NCBI GenBank assembly: GCA_024401225.1
Contig: JAKSLM010000012.1
Coordinates: forward strand, 1-60,636
Origin: Bacteroidaceae bacterium
GTDB taxonomy: Bacteria > Bacteroidota > Bacteroidia > Bacteroidales > Bacteroidaceae
Direction: 5' to 3'
Length of the DNA stretch: 60,636 nucleotides
Shown here: positions 17,943 to 26,370 of the stretch, one piece after another
Numbering within the stretch: the first letter of the stretch is position 1
Layout: every line of letters begins with the position of its first letter
The notes under the pieces: generated by a model
Databases searched by the model: none
The model's input: only the letters and a program-made list of their open reading frames with translations
What the model was told of the DNA's origin: nothing
Position numbers and translations under genes: made by a program

Positions 17943-20900
17943 TCACTTGTAGGATATCACTTCGCCCTTCGCGCCCATGCCTTCGGCGGAGATGGAGAGG
18001 ACGGACGGAGTGGCATTGTTGAAGAAGGTGACGGTGGCTGCGCCATCCTGGCTGAGGGGGAGCGAGGGGTTCCAGTAGAGGGTGCGGCGATAGTCGGCAG
18101 GGACCTCGGGCACGGCACGCTCGTAGTTAGGATGGTAGAAGTCGGCACAGCTGGCAAATCCGTCGACCAAGAGGCGGCGATCGCGGTAGAAGGTGCGGCG
18201 CGCCTCGTCCATACGGATGTAGGTGACGATGTTGGTCTCGGGCAGGTTGGAGCCACGGTAGCGCTGACTGCCTATGAAGCGAGGCTGATAGTCGGAGTAG
18301 TAGACGTACTTGTCGATGGTGGTGAGCGAACTGTAGAGCTCCAGGATATGGGAGGTGCCCGGGAGGTGCATCTCGGCGGTGGACTTGAGGTTTTCCCTCA
18401 AATACAAGGAGTCGGGGTCGATGGTCATGTCGTTGACGGCTCGACCAAGGGCATCGTAGGCATAGCGCGAGTAGATGCGATAGTCGATGTCGCCATTTGC
18501 ATCAATCACATACGGCACAGGACTGCCATAGTCGCCCACCATCGTACGGCCTATGTAGTAGGGCTCGCAGAGCTTCATGCCGGCATCGATGGTCTCATTG
18601 TACGCCTCGTAGCCGTCGATGATGCGCACAGGCACGCTGTCGTTGAAGTGGTAGCGCTTGGTGCGGCGGGCTCCGACCTCGACCTCACGAAGGAGAGTGG
18701 TGCCATCGGAGAGGGACTCGAGCGAGAGGAGCTCATCGGCCGAGGAGCGCAGATGCTGCTGGAAGAAGTCGTACTGCTTGACGAAACGTGGATAAGGGTG
18801 CAGAACGCGCACATTGTAGTCGGCAGGGGCGATGTGGTAGCGGTTGGCATCCTTCTCGGGCGCATCGAAATAGGCTGTCATAGGCTGCACCCATGTGTAG
18901 GTGGTGCCTCGCTTCCACTTGGTGGTATCGGCAGCTGCCAAGTGAAGGTGTATCTGCCCCTCGAACGGTGGGAGGGAGAGGCGGAACATGCCCTCCTTGG
19001 TGGTGAGGTCGGCTACGGATGGCAGTTCGTCCGCAAGACCAACAAGCTCGGCATGCACACGAACCTCGCGAGGCAGTTTCCATGCCCAGCCGCGGAGGGC
19101 AGTACGTGTCTCATCGTAGGTGGAGGTCTCCTCAGCGCTGGCTATGGCTGCCTCCCGCCACTCGTCGTATGCCACATCCTGATTCCACCTTACCACCTTG
19201 CCCACGATGACGGGGGTACGCTCATCGGGCTGCGAGAGTTCCCACGTTCCACGCACAGCCATGCTGCGCCAGTCGAAGCGGCGCCATCCCTGGGTGAGCA
19301 TGAGAAGGTCGAGCGCCTCGCGATGCAGGGCGTCGTCGGCCTCGAAGTACCAGTCGGGATTGGGCACAAAGCCCTTGATCTCGGACGAGAGCAGCATCTC
19401 AGCAAGCATGGATGCATCGTCGAAGATGCGGTCGAGGTGGTTCATGTCGCGCACGCTGAGGGAGAGCGACGCCTGTGGCACGGTGGTATGCACACGGAAG
19501 CTGACCTTCTCGTATGGGGCATACTGGCTCTTGAGGCCCTTCACGGTGGTGTTGGGCAGGAGGCGGTCGGGATGATTGACAAAGAAGAGGCGGTCGGCAT
19601 ACACGCGTCCCGAAGCATCGAACACGGTGACCTGGTTGACGCCCAGAGGCAACCGAGAGGAGGAGATGCGGATGGTGGTGTCGGATGCTGACGTGAGGTC
19701 GGAGAAGTGGTTGAGCACACCCTCGTGCATGATAGTGAGTCCAAGTCCGGTGGCTGAGATGCCCTGCGTAGGGCGTACCTTCAGCACCCACTCGGAGGTG
19801 ATGCTGTCGGCTTCGACCATGAGCGACACGCCCTCCTTGACTGGCTTAGGCAGTTCGCCATTGGCTGTAAGGCCGCCGGTAGTGGTGAATGACACCCGAG
19901 GGGTGGAGGTGGACTGCAGTGTGTAGATGAAGGTACCTCGGCCTCGATGGACGGTAGTAGCCGTAGTGCCATCGATGGTGAGGGTGCCATCCACCCATTC
20001 GCCATCGTTGTAGGCTGCCTCGAAGGCTACGCGGCAAGGTTGTCCCACCACGAGGTCGCCTCCCTCAGGGAAGAGGGAAAGCATGAGTTCACGCTTGTCG
20101 GGATCGGTCTTGAACACGAGGCGCATAGGGCGAGGCGTCATGTTGTGGGCAAAGGAGCCTGCTGATGCTGTCTTATCGTAGACAGGGAACACGCGGCTGT
20201 AGAGCTTGTCGTAGTCGCGGAAGTAGTGGTTCTCCATCTCCTCGGATATGAAGGCATGGGACACATGGGGCGAATGGGTGCGAACGTGGGCTCCCCAGTT
20301 GAGCTGCCAACGGGTGTAGGCACGAAGCTCGTAGTAGCCTGTGTATTTCCAGTCGGGATTGAGTGCGAAGTATCCGTTGCCCCGTCCGTTTCGCATCTGT
20401 ATGAGCTTGCGTTCCTGCAGGTAGCCCTCATGGTTGAGGAGCTCGACATAGAGCACTCCGCTGAGGTTGGAAGGGGCATCGTTGGATGTGAGGCGCGTGT
20501 AGGCAGAGAACCAGATGGTGTCGCCAAGGAAGTAGCTGGTGTTGTCCATGTGGACATAGACCTTCTCCTGAGGAAGGGCACGACCGAACTGCTGAAGGCG
20601 GTTGACCATGTCGCTCATACTGGTATTCGTCACGGATACGAGATTCTGCTCGCCTGGTGCGTCGACCTGCTGCTTGCCATCGGACGATACTGAGGCAAGG
20701 CGCAGCTGTTCCTCTTCCTGGGTGCGCTGTATGAAGTTGGCATGCTTCCACATCACACCATCGAAGCCTGCTATATGGACGGCTGCGAGGACATTATTCT
20801 CAAGGAGCTTGCCTCGTGGCTTGGTGTCGTCCTTCGTCCTGCCAAGATCGAGGTTGCCCACGTTAAGGAGCACAGACGAACTGCTCAGGTCGCCACTCTC

Positions 20901-21959
20901 AATGGTGACGCTCATGTCGTGAACCTGGGTGTAGTCGGTCTCCCTCTGATAGTTGATGTTGAGGTTGATTGCCACATCAGCCACCATCCATTTGAGATTC
21001 TTCTGCACCTCGACCTTCATGCCCTCCACCTTACCGCAGAAGCGCAGCAACTGAAGAGTTTCGGCATCGATGTACATGTCGCCCACGAGGATGGGACGCT
21101 TGTCGTAGGTGGCATCGACAGTTTCGCCACGCTTGAGATTCTGACGGGTGAATATCTTGCTCTGGGTCTTGGGATTGCGAGTGAGGTGGACGCAATAGAT
21201 GGTGTGGCCATCATCGCCCTTGAGGGATTCGTACTCCACATTGTAATATAGGAGGAGTGTGGCAACATCGTTGACCTTCAGACTGCGATCGGGACGGGTG
21301 ATGAAGTCCCAGAAGTCGCTGTCGTGCACCACAGGGCCGAGTTCGAGCGGATGGTGGAAATTGAGTTTGGCAAGGAATGGATTGTCAAACCTCTTGTTGT
21401 CCATCGACCCATGAATGCCGGTGAAGAGGCGCAGTTCGCGGAGGTTGACAGCATCGCGCGCCTCAAGGATGGCCTCGACGACGTCCTTCTTCTGTGCAAG
21501 CGAAGCCGTCATGCGATAGAAGAACTTGCTCTTCTTCCGGCTGTTGCGCGTACATTCCTTATCGAGCTTGCGGAGCGTATTGAGCACTATGGTCTCGATA
21601 GGGATGACCGACACGCCATCGAGCATGCGCGCCATAGGCTTGAGGCGAACAGGCTGCGGCAATCGATCGGCACGAATGGATACCGTCTCGTAGCCTACGC
21701 TGGAGATGCGCAACATGGCATCGGGAGCACAGCGCACGGAGAAGTTGCCATCACGATTGGTGATGGTGCCCAATCCGGATGCAATATAGACGGTGGCATA
21801 GGGTATTGGATCGCCATGCTCGCCATCGATGACCTGCGCTGTCCATAGCGGAGTGTCGTCGGGGGCATCCTGAGCTTTGATATGCAATGTGCCAAGGATG
21901 AGGCAGATGAAGAGGACCTGCTTGCATGCCAAGGCGGAGAAAGTGCTTAGTTTTTGCAT
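17943..21959 (-). CDS. Large exported protein with carboxypeptidase-regulatory-like and MG2-like domains
   Basis: A 1338-residue protein with a signal peptide ending at HIKAQ (about 30), then a carboxypeptidase-regulatory-like domain (about 40-115; GDPIPYATVYIASG, SSVGYETVSI). Next comes a DUF5686-like stretch (about 125-380) and, from about residue 475, a macroglobulin-type MG2 domain (QEKVYVHMDNTSYFLGDTIW) followed by further beta domains. Such proteins sit at the outer membrane or surface of Bacteroidetes; their role is not established. There is no TEP thioester motif, so it is not a classical alpha-2-macroglobulin. It is downstream of the GH43-like gene with a 112-base gap filled with octamer repeats. 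Confidence 0.8.
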   Translation of the reverse strand: MQKLSTFSALACKQVLFICLILGTLHIKAQDAPDDTPLWTAQVIDGEHGDPIPYATVYIASGLGTITNRDGNFSVRCAPDAMLRISSVGYETVSIRADRLPQPVRLKPMARMLDGVSVIPIETIVLNTLRKLDKECTRNSRKKSKFFYRMTASLAQKKDVVEAILEARDAVNLRELRLFTGIHGSMDNKRFDNPFLAKLNFHHPLELGPVVHDSDFWDFITRPDRSLKVNDVATLLLYYNVEYESLKGDDGHTIYCVHLTRNPKTQSKIFTRQNLKRGETVDATYDKRPILVGDMYIDAETLQLLRFCGKVEGMKVEVQKNLKWMVADVAINLNINYQRETDYTQVHDMSVTIESGDLSSSSVLLNVGNLDLGRTKDDTKPRGKLLENNVLAAVHIAGFDGVMWKHANFIQRTQEEEQLRLASVSSDGKQQVDAPGEQNLVSVTNTSMSDMVNRLQQFGRALPQEKVYVHMDNTSYFLGDTIWFSAYTRLTSNDAPSNLSGVLYVELLNHEGYLQERKLIQMRNGRGNGYFALNPDWKYTGYYELRAYTRWQLNWGAHVRTHSPHVSHAFISEEMENHYFRDYDKLYSRVFPVYDKTASAGSFAHNMTPRPMRLVFKTDPDKRELMLSLFPEGGDLVVGQPCRVAFEAAYNDGEWVDGTLTIDGTTATTVHRGRGTFIYTLQSTSTPRVSFTTTGGLTANGELPKPVKEGVSLMVEADSITSEWVLKVRPTQGISATGLGLTIMHEGVLNHFSDLTSASDTTIRISSSRLPLGVNQVTVFDASGRVYADRLFFVNHPDRLLPNTTVKGLKSQYAPYEKVSFRVHTTVPQASLSLSVRDMNHLDRIFDDASMLAEMLLSSEIKGFVPNPDWYFEADDALHREALDLLMLTQGWRRFDWRSMAVRGTWELSQPDERTPVIVGKVVRWNQDVAYDEWREAAIASAEETSTYDETRTALRGWAWKLPREVRVHAELVGLADELPSVADLTTKEGMFRLSLPPFEGQIHLHLAAADTTKWKRGTTYTWVQPMTAYFDAPEKDANRYHIAPADYNVRVLHPYPRFVKQYDFFQQHLRSSADELLSLESLSDGTTLLREVEVGARRTKRYHFNDSVPVRIIDGYEAYNETIDAGMKLCEPYYIGRTMVGDYGSPVPYVIDANGDIDYRIYSRYAYDALGRAVNDMTIDPDSLYLRENLKSTAEMHLPGTSHILELYSSLTTIDKYVYYSDYQPRFIGSQRYRGSNLPETNIVTYIRMDEARRTFYRDRRLLVDGFASCADFYHPNYERAVPEVPADYRRTLYWNPSLPLSQDGAATVTFFNNATPSVLSISAEGMGAKGEVISYK

Positions 21960-21984
21960 TTTTTTGGGAAAATCAATAGATTTT

Positions 21985-22052
21985 CGATTGATCGATTGGT
22001 CGATTAGTCGATTAGTCGGTTAATCGATTAGTCGGTTAATCGATGTTCGATT
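21985..22052 (-). repeat. Octamer-period repeat (GAYTAANC units) before the large surface-protein gene
   Basis: Read leftward the units are GATTAACC, GACTAATC, GATTAACC, GACTAATC, GACTAATC, GACCAATC, GATCAATC. The array ends about 26 bases before the ATG at 21959. The same unit family, in the same orientation relative to the downstream gene, occurs before the GH16 gene at 32.77-32.86 kb. Confidence 0.85.
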
Positions 22053-22071
22053 AAAACTGGGGCGAGGAGGC

Positions 22072-23127
22072 TCACTTCAGCTTCTCGAGTCGCTTATACT
22101 CCTTCTTCGTAAGTCGCATGAACGATCCGTGCTGTGGACCAGTCACGCCCTCTATGTCCTGAGGATCGGAGAAGTGCTTGAGGTAGCGGTCGGTCTTGCA
22201 GATGCGATAGTGCTTAGGGCGGTCGCTATACTGGATGTAAGCCACACGCCATCCGTCCTCACCCATGATCTGGAAGGCACTCGAACCTTCGCACTTCTTC
22301 TTTCCCTCGAAGCTCACGAAGTCGTCCTCATCAGGCTCGGGCCAAGGACCGGTGAGCGAAGGGGCTGTGGTCTGGAAGATGCCTGGGTGACCGCCTTCCT
22401 TCTTGATAAGCATGTGGTAGAGGCCATCGCTCTCGAGGTAGTTGATGTCGGCATCGATGGTGGCATAGCCCCAGTCGAAGAGGAGGCGTGGCTTGGTGAG
22501 GCGAGTGAACGACTTGTCGGCATAGGAATAGACCATGCGGTCGTACTTGTCGTTCTCGTTCGAACTCCAGATGGAATAGTAGATCATGTAGCCTCCCTTG
22601 TCGCCATCAGGCCATACGTACTGCGGATCCCAGAATATCTGAGGAGCCCACACGCGGTTGATCTTGCTCCAGTCGTCGATGATGTCGGGACTCTCAGGGT
22701 CGCAGAAGATCTCGCTTCCACGGCGGAAGTCGAAGGCCTTGGATGTCCAATGGATGAGGTCGTCGCTCTTCAGCAGGTCGATACCGTAGTTGAACCACGA
22801 GCGCGACTTGCGGTTGCACATGTCGGTAGTGACCATAAGGTAACCCTTGCCCGAGTCGCTCTTGCGGCAGATGTAGGCATCGCGCGCTCCACCCTCGATA
22901 GGCGAGGTGACCTCAGGATCCATGATAGCGTTGCCACCCAGCACGTCGGTGTAGTGAAGTCCGTCGCGACTGATGGCATAGGCTGTGTATTCGCCTCGGT
23001 CGCTCATGTGGCAATAGAGGTAGCCGTAGGTGCCCTTCTGAAGGTTCTGTGCATGGGAAGGAATGATGGATGCCATGCCCATGATGGCAGCAAGCATGAT
23101 GCGTATTGATGTTGTTTTGATGTTCAT
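22072..23127 (-). CDS. Exported GH43-like five-bladed propeller glycosidase
   Basis: A 351-residue protein from the ATG at 23127. The open frame extends to 23196, but the signal peptide (MNIKTTSIRIMLAAIMGM to SHAQ) and the promoter fit the inner start. Beta-propeller strands with GH43-type repeats are clear: YTAYAISRDGLHY, WTSKAFDFR, NRVWAPQIFWDP, GYMIYYSIWSS, DADINYLESDGLYHML, TGPWPEP. Acidic residues near MDPEVTSP, the WAPQ segment and CEGSSAF are candidates for the catalytic set. Probable substrates are arabinose- or xylose-containing glycans, but some relatives act on other sugars. Divergent from mtnN, it shares the 23.15-23.18 kb promoter region. Confidence 0.8.
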   Translation of the reverse strand: MNIKTTSIRIMLAAIMGMASIIPSHAQNLQKGTYGYLYCHMSDRGEYTAYAISRDGLHYTDVLGGNAIMDPEVTSPIEGGARDAYICRKSDSGKGYLMVTTDMCNRKSRSWFNYGIDLLKSDDLIHWTSKAFDFRRGSEIFCDPESPDIIDDWSKINRVWAPQIFWDPQYVWPDGDKGGYMIYYSIWSSNENDKYDRMVYSYADKSFTRLTKPRLLFDWGYATIDADINYLESDGLYHMLIKKEGGHPGIFQTTAPSLTGPWPEPDEDDFVSFEGKKKCEGSSAFQIMGEDGWRVAYIQYSDRPKHYRICKTDRYLKHFSDPQDIEGVTGPQHGSFMRLTKKEYKRLEKLK

Positions 23128-23153
23128 AGTGCAGTTTTTTGTTATTATTGCGA

Positions 23154-23161
23154 CAAATGTA
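23154..23161 (-). promoter_or_regulatory. -7 box (TACATTTG) for the GH43-like gene
   Basis: The leftward strand reads TACATTTG, 27 bases before the ATG at 23127. It supports the shorter start of this gene, since the longer frame would begin upstream of its own promoter. Confidence 0.6.
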
Positions 23162-23174
23162 ACGAAAAATATTG

Positions 23175-23182
23175 TATCTTTG
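23175..23182 (+). promoter_or_regulatory. -7 box (TATCTTTG) for the MTA/SAH nucleosidase gene
   Basis: A perfect TAnnTTTG match 65 bases before the ATG at 23247, in back-to-back arrangement with the leftward box at 23154-23161. Confidence 0.6.
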
Positions 23183-23246
23183 CACACAATTTTCAAACAA
23201 TTTGGTTTTTACATCATTTTAATCAAACAAAACATACTTTTCGACA

Positions 23247-23942
23247 ATGAAAATAGGCATACTGACAGCAATGACCATGGAGCACAACCAGCTGGCTGCT
23301 CTGCTTGAGGACCGAATGGCAATAAAGCGCGGACGCTTCAACTATACATTGGGACGCATTGCTGGCAACGATATCATTCTGTGCCAATGCGGCATAGGCA
23401 AGGTAAATGCAGCATTGGGCACCGCTGAACTCATAAACTCGTTCGACCCTAACTGCATCATCTCCACAGGAGTGGCAGGAGGCATCGACACCTGCCTGGG
23501 TGTGATGGATGTGGTGGTGAGCACACAGACCGTGTATCACGACGTGTGGTGCGGACCGGGAAACGACTACGGGCAGGTGCAGGGACTGCCTACCTACTTC
23601 AAGGGCAACGAGGTGATGTGCAAGATAGCAAAGGAACTCAAGACTGAAACGAAGATACATTGCGGACTGATATGCACCGGCGATCAGTTTATCACCTCAC
23701 GCACCGAACTTGAGAAGATCAAGGGCAACTTCCCCGAGGGACTGGCAGTCGACATGGAATCGTGCTCGATAGCCCAGACCTGCCATCTGTACGACATACC
23801 ATTCGTGTCGTTCCGCATCATCAGCGACACTCCGGGCGTGAAGGGCCACCAGGAGCAGTACGAGAACTTCTGGGACGTGATGGCTGACAAGAGTTTCGAC
23901 GTGGCACGCCGATTCCTCGAATCAATGCCAAAAAGTCTGTAA
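23247..23942 (+). CDS. mtnN: 5'-methylthioadenosine/S-adenosylhomocysteine nucleosidase
   Basis: A 231-residue cytoplasmic enzyme that cleaves the glycosidic bond of MTA and SAH, recycling S-adenosylmethionine by-products. The catalytic set of the family is present: Glu12 (MTMEHN), Glu171 (VDMES) and Asp194 (ISDTPG), together with STGVAGGID. It precedes leuB and metA; the metA product feeds the same methionine cycle. A separate promoter and a terminator-like hairpin lie between this gene and leuB. Confidence 0.95.
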   Translation: MKIGILTAMTMEHNQLAALLEDRMAIKRGRFNYTLGRIAGNDIILCQCGIGKVNAALGTAELINSFDPNCIISTGVAGGIDTCLGVMDVVVSTQTVYHDVWCGPGNDYGQVQGLPTYFKGNEVMCKIAKELKTETKIHCGLICTGDQFITSRTELEKIKGNFPEGLAVDMESCSIAQTCHLYDIPFVSFRIISDTPGVKGHQEQYENFWDVMADKSFDVARRFLESMPKSL

Positions 23943-24056
23943 AACGACATCCGTATTGAGGTAAAAAGACATAGAATAGAGATGTTTTCCATGCTGTGTG
24001 CGACCACACATGTTGTGTAACATACAATTATGCATTGCTAGACGGAAAATAGTCCG

Positions 24057-24064
24057 TACCTTTG
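24057..24064 (+). promoter_or_regulatory. Promoter upstream of a short terminated leader (TTG-N19-TACCTTTG)
   Basis: TACCTTTG at 24057-24064 with TTG at 24035-24037, 19 bases before it, gives near-ideal Bacteroidetes -33/-7 spacing. Transcription would start near 24070. Confidence 0.6.
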
Positions 24065-24069
24065 CAGCA

Positions 24070-24160
24070 TCCTAAAAACAATCTTTTTACCTTAAAAAAA
24101 ATTAATACTTATTGAGAACAGAAAGCGCCAATCGAGATGATCAGCGCTTTTTGCTTTTTA
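24070..24160 (+). ncRNA. Candidate short leader RNA or sRNA ending in a terminator
   Basis: A transcript from the promoter at 24057 would meet a hairpin AAAGCGC (24122-24128) / GCGCTTT (24144-24150), 7 bp with a 15-base loop, followed by TTTTTGCTTTTT. That gives an RNA of about 85-90 bases. It contains no ATG and so no leader peptide. leuB has its own -7 box further on (24239), so this may be an independent sRNA or an attenuated long leader of leuB. Confidence 0.45.
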
Positions 24161-24238
24161 AAAGGGAAAACACACAAAAAAATGCACCTCTCAGCAGCAT
24201 TTCTCTCCTTATTTATATAAAAATAGAAAAAAAAGAAC

Positions 24239-24246
24239 TACCTTTG
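24239..24246 (+). promoter_or_regulatory. -7 box (TACCTTTG) for leuB-metA
   Basis: A perfect TAnnTTTG match 63 bases before the leuB ATG. A -33 TTG was not found at the right distance. Confidence 0.55.
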
Positions 24247-24308
24247 CACCGTTTTTCGCACAAGGTAGAAACAGAACAAAATAAGAATAACAACATAAAA
24301 CAAGCACT

Positions 24309-25388
24309 ATGGATTTGAAAATTGCAGTTCTCGCCGGTGATGGTATCGGTCCAGAGATCATGGAACAGGGTGTGGCAGTATGCTCTGCCATCGCTAAGAA
24401 GTTTGGTCACAATGTAAGCTACAAGGAAGCCCTCTGCGGTGCTCACGCCATCGATGAGGTGGGCGACCCATTCCCAGAGGAGACATTCAAGGCATGTGAA
24501 GAGGCTGATGCTGTACTCTTCGCATCGGTAGGCGATCCTAAGTTCGACAACAACCCATCGGCTAAGGTACGCCCAGAGCAGGGCCTTCTCGCTATGCGCA
24601 AGAAGCTTGGTCTCTATGCCAATATCCGTCCTGTAACAACATTCGATTGCCTCATCCACAAGTCACCACTCAAGGATGAGATCGTACGCGGTGCTGACTT
24701 CATCTGCATCCGTGAGCTCACTGGCGGTATGTACTTCGGCAAGAAGCAGGAGCCATCAATCAATGCTGATGGCGTTGAAGAGGCACTCGACACCAACTAC
24801 TACACTCGTCCTGAGGTAGAGCGCATCCTCAAGGTAGGCTATCAGTACGCTCAGCAGCGCCGCAAGCACCTCACAGTGGTCGACAAGGCCAACGTGCTCG
24901 CTTCATCACGCCTCTGGCGCAAGGTGGCTCAGGAGATGGCCCCACAGTACCCAGACGTAGAGACTGACTTCATGTATGTCGACAATGCTGCAATGCGCAT
25001 GATTCAGGATCCTAAGTTCTTCGATGTCATGGTGACTGAAAACACATTTGGCGACATCCTCACAGACGAGGGTTCAGTAATCACAGGTTCTATGGGTCTG
25101 CTCCCATCAGCATCTACAGGTTCTTCTACACCTGTATTCGAGCCTATCCACGGTTCATGGCCTCAGGGCAAGGGACTCAACATTGCCAATCCACTCGCTC
25201 AGATCCTCTCGGTTGCCATGCTCTTCGAGTATTTCAACCTCAAGGAGGAAGGTGCACTCATCCGCGAAGCTGTTGATGCATCGCTCGACCAGAACGTCCG
25301 CACTCCTGAGATTCAGGTTGAAGGTGCTGGCAAGTACGGCACAAAGGAAGTGGGTGCTTGGATCGTAAACTATATCGAGAACAAGTAA
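24309..25388 (+). CDS. leuB: 3-isopropylmalate dehydrogenase
   Basis: A 359-residue NAD-dependent oxidative decarboxylase of leucine synthesis. Motifs: GDGIGPEI near the start, the substrate-binding region ELTGGMYFG, catalytic Lys in [16 protein letters not shown], and the NAD-binding loop FEPIHGSWP. Length is normal. leuA, leuC and leuD are not next to it in this window, although ilvE, which performs the last step of leucine synthesis, lies 6.5 kb away in the opposite direction. The stop is 8 bases before metA, so the two are co-transcribed. Confidence 0.95.
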   Translation: MDLKIAVLAGDGIGPEIMEQGVAVCSAIAKKFGHNVSYKEALCGAHAIDEVGDPFPEETFKACEEADAVLFASVGDPKFDNNPSAKVRPEQGLLAMRKKLGLYANIRPVTTFDCLIHKSPLKDEIVRGADFICIRELTGGMYFGKKQEPSINADGVEEALDTNYYTRPEVERILKVGYQYAQQRRKHLTVVDKANVLASSRLWRKVAQEMAPQYPDVETDFMYVDNAAMRMIQDPKFFDVMVTENTFGDILTDEGSVITGSMGLLPSASTGSSTPVFEPIHGSWPQGKGLNIANPLAQILSVAMLFEYFNLKEEGALIREAVDASLDQNVRTPEIQVEGAGKYGTKEVGAWIVNYIENK

Positions 25389-25396
25389 AATAAGAC

Positions 25397-26314
25397 ATGC
25401 CACTTATTCTCCCAGACAATCTACCTGCAGTCGACGCACTAAAGCAGGAAAACATATTCACAATGGGTTACAAGAGAGCGGATTCACAACAGATCCGCCC
25501 TCTTCGACTCGCTGTGCTCAACCTCATGCCGATAAAGATCACTACCGAGACCGACTTTATCCGCATCCTATCCAACTCTGCCCTGCAGATTCAGGTGGAG
25601 TTCATGAAGATCAAATCGCACACATCCAAGAACACTCCCGTAGAGCACATGATGGAGTTCTATCGCAACTTCGAGGACATGAAGAAGGAGAAGTACGACG
25701 GACTCATCGTGACTGGTGCCCCACTGGAGTTTATCGATTACGAGGAGGTGACCTACTGGCAGGAGCTTCAGGAGGTATTCAACTGGGCTCACCACAATGT
25801 CACATCCACCATCTATGTGTGCTGGGCAGCATTTGCTGGTCTCTACCATTTCTACAACATTCCGAAGTTCAACACCCCTGCCAAGGTATTCGGAGTCTTC
25901 GAGCACAAGATGCTTGCGCCTGAGCTCCCTATCTTCCGCGGATTCGACGACGTATTCTTCGCACCTCACAGCCGCCATTGCGGCATCAAGCGAGAGGACG
26001 TGGAGAAGGTGCCAGGACTTCACATCATAGCCGAAAGCGAGAAGGCTGGAGTGACCATCGTTGAGGCTCGCAACGGACGTGAGTTCTTCATCACCTGCCA
26101 CCTCGAGTATTCGCCTCTCACACTCGATGGAGAGTATAAGCGCGACCTGGCAAAGGGTCTCCCAATCAACAAGCCAAGCCACTACTACCCAGACGACGAT
26201 GCATCGAAAATGCCTGTGGTACGATGGCGTGCAGCAGCCAACCTGCTCTACACCAATTGGCTCAACTACTACGTATACCAGGAGACTCCATACAACATCA
26301 ACGAGATAGAGTAA
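25397..26314 (+). CDS. metA: Homoserine O-acetyltransferase (MetA family)
   Basis: A 305-residue MetA-type acyltransferase, first step of methionine synthesis from homoserine. Catalytic Cys142 (YVCWAA), His235 and Glu237 (CHLEYS) fall at the E. coli MetA numbers. The residue that sets acyl-CoA choice, position 111, is Glu (TGAPLE); in characterised members Glu111 means acetyl-CoA and Gly111 succinyl-CoA, so the product should be O-acetylhomoserine despite the usual 'succinyltransferase' label. It follows leuB by 8 bases. Confidence 0.94.
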   Translation: MPLILPDNLPAVDALKQENIFTMGYKRADSQQIRPLRLAVLNLMPIKITTETDFIRILSNSALQIQVEFMKIKSHTSKNTPVEHMMEFYRNFEDMKKEKYDGLIVTGAPLEFIDYEEVTYWQELQEVFNWAHHNVTSTIYVCWAAFAGLYHFYNIPKFNTPAKVFGVFEHKMLAPELPIFRGFDDVFFAPHSRHCGIKREDVEKVPGLHIIAESEKAGVTIVEARNGREFFITCHLEYSPLTLDGEYKRDLAKGLPINKPSHYYPDDDASKMPVVRWRAAANLLYTNWLNYYVYQETPYNINEIE

Positions 26315-26319
26315 CACTT

Positions 26320-26368
26320 TCAACTCTCCCCTCTAACCTCTAACCTCTCAACTCTCCCCTCTAACCTA
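26320..26368 (+). repeat. Heptamer-period repeat before the U32 gene
   Basis: The gap between metA and the U32 gene is made of CTCTAAC- and CTCAACT-type units. A 19-base block CAACTCTCCCCTCTAACCT is repeated exactly with a 28-base (4 x 7) offset, and the array ends two bases before the ATG at 26371. Confidence 0.8.
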
Positions 26369-26370
26369 CC

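Noticed and set aside
17763-19691. A 642-residue open frame on the + strand
   Set aside because: It is antisense to the 1338-residue surface protein, whose signal peptide, domains and codon use are convincing; the + frame has no recognisable domain.
24309-25388. Leucine attenuator peptide upstream of leuB
   Set aside because: No start codon or Leu-rich short frame exists between 24065 and 24160.
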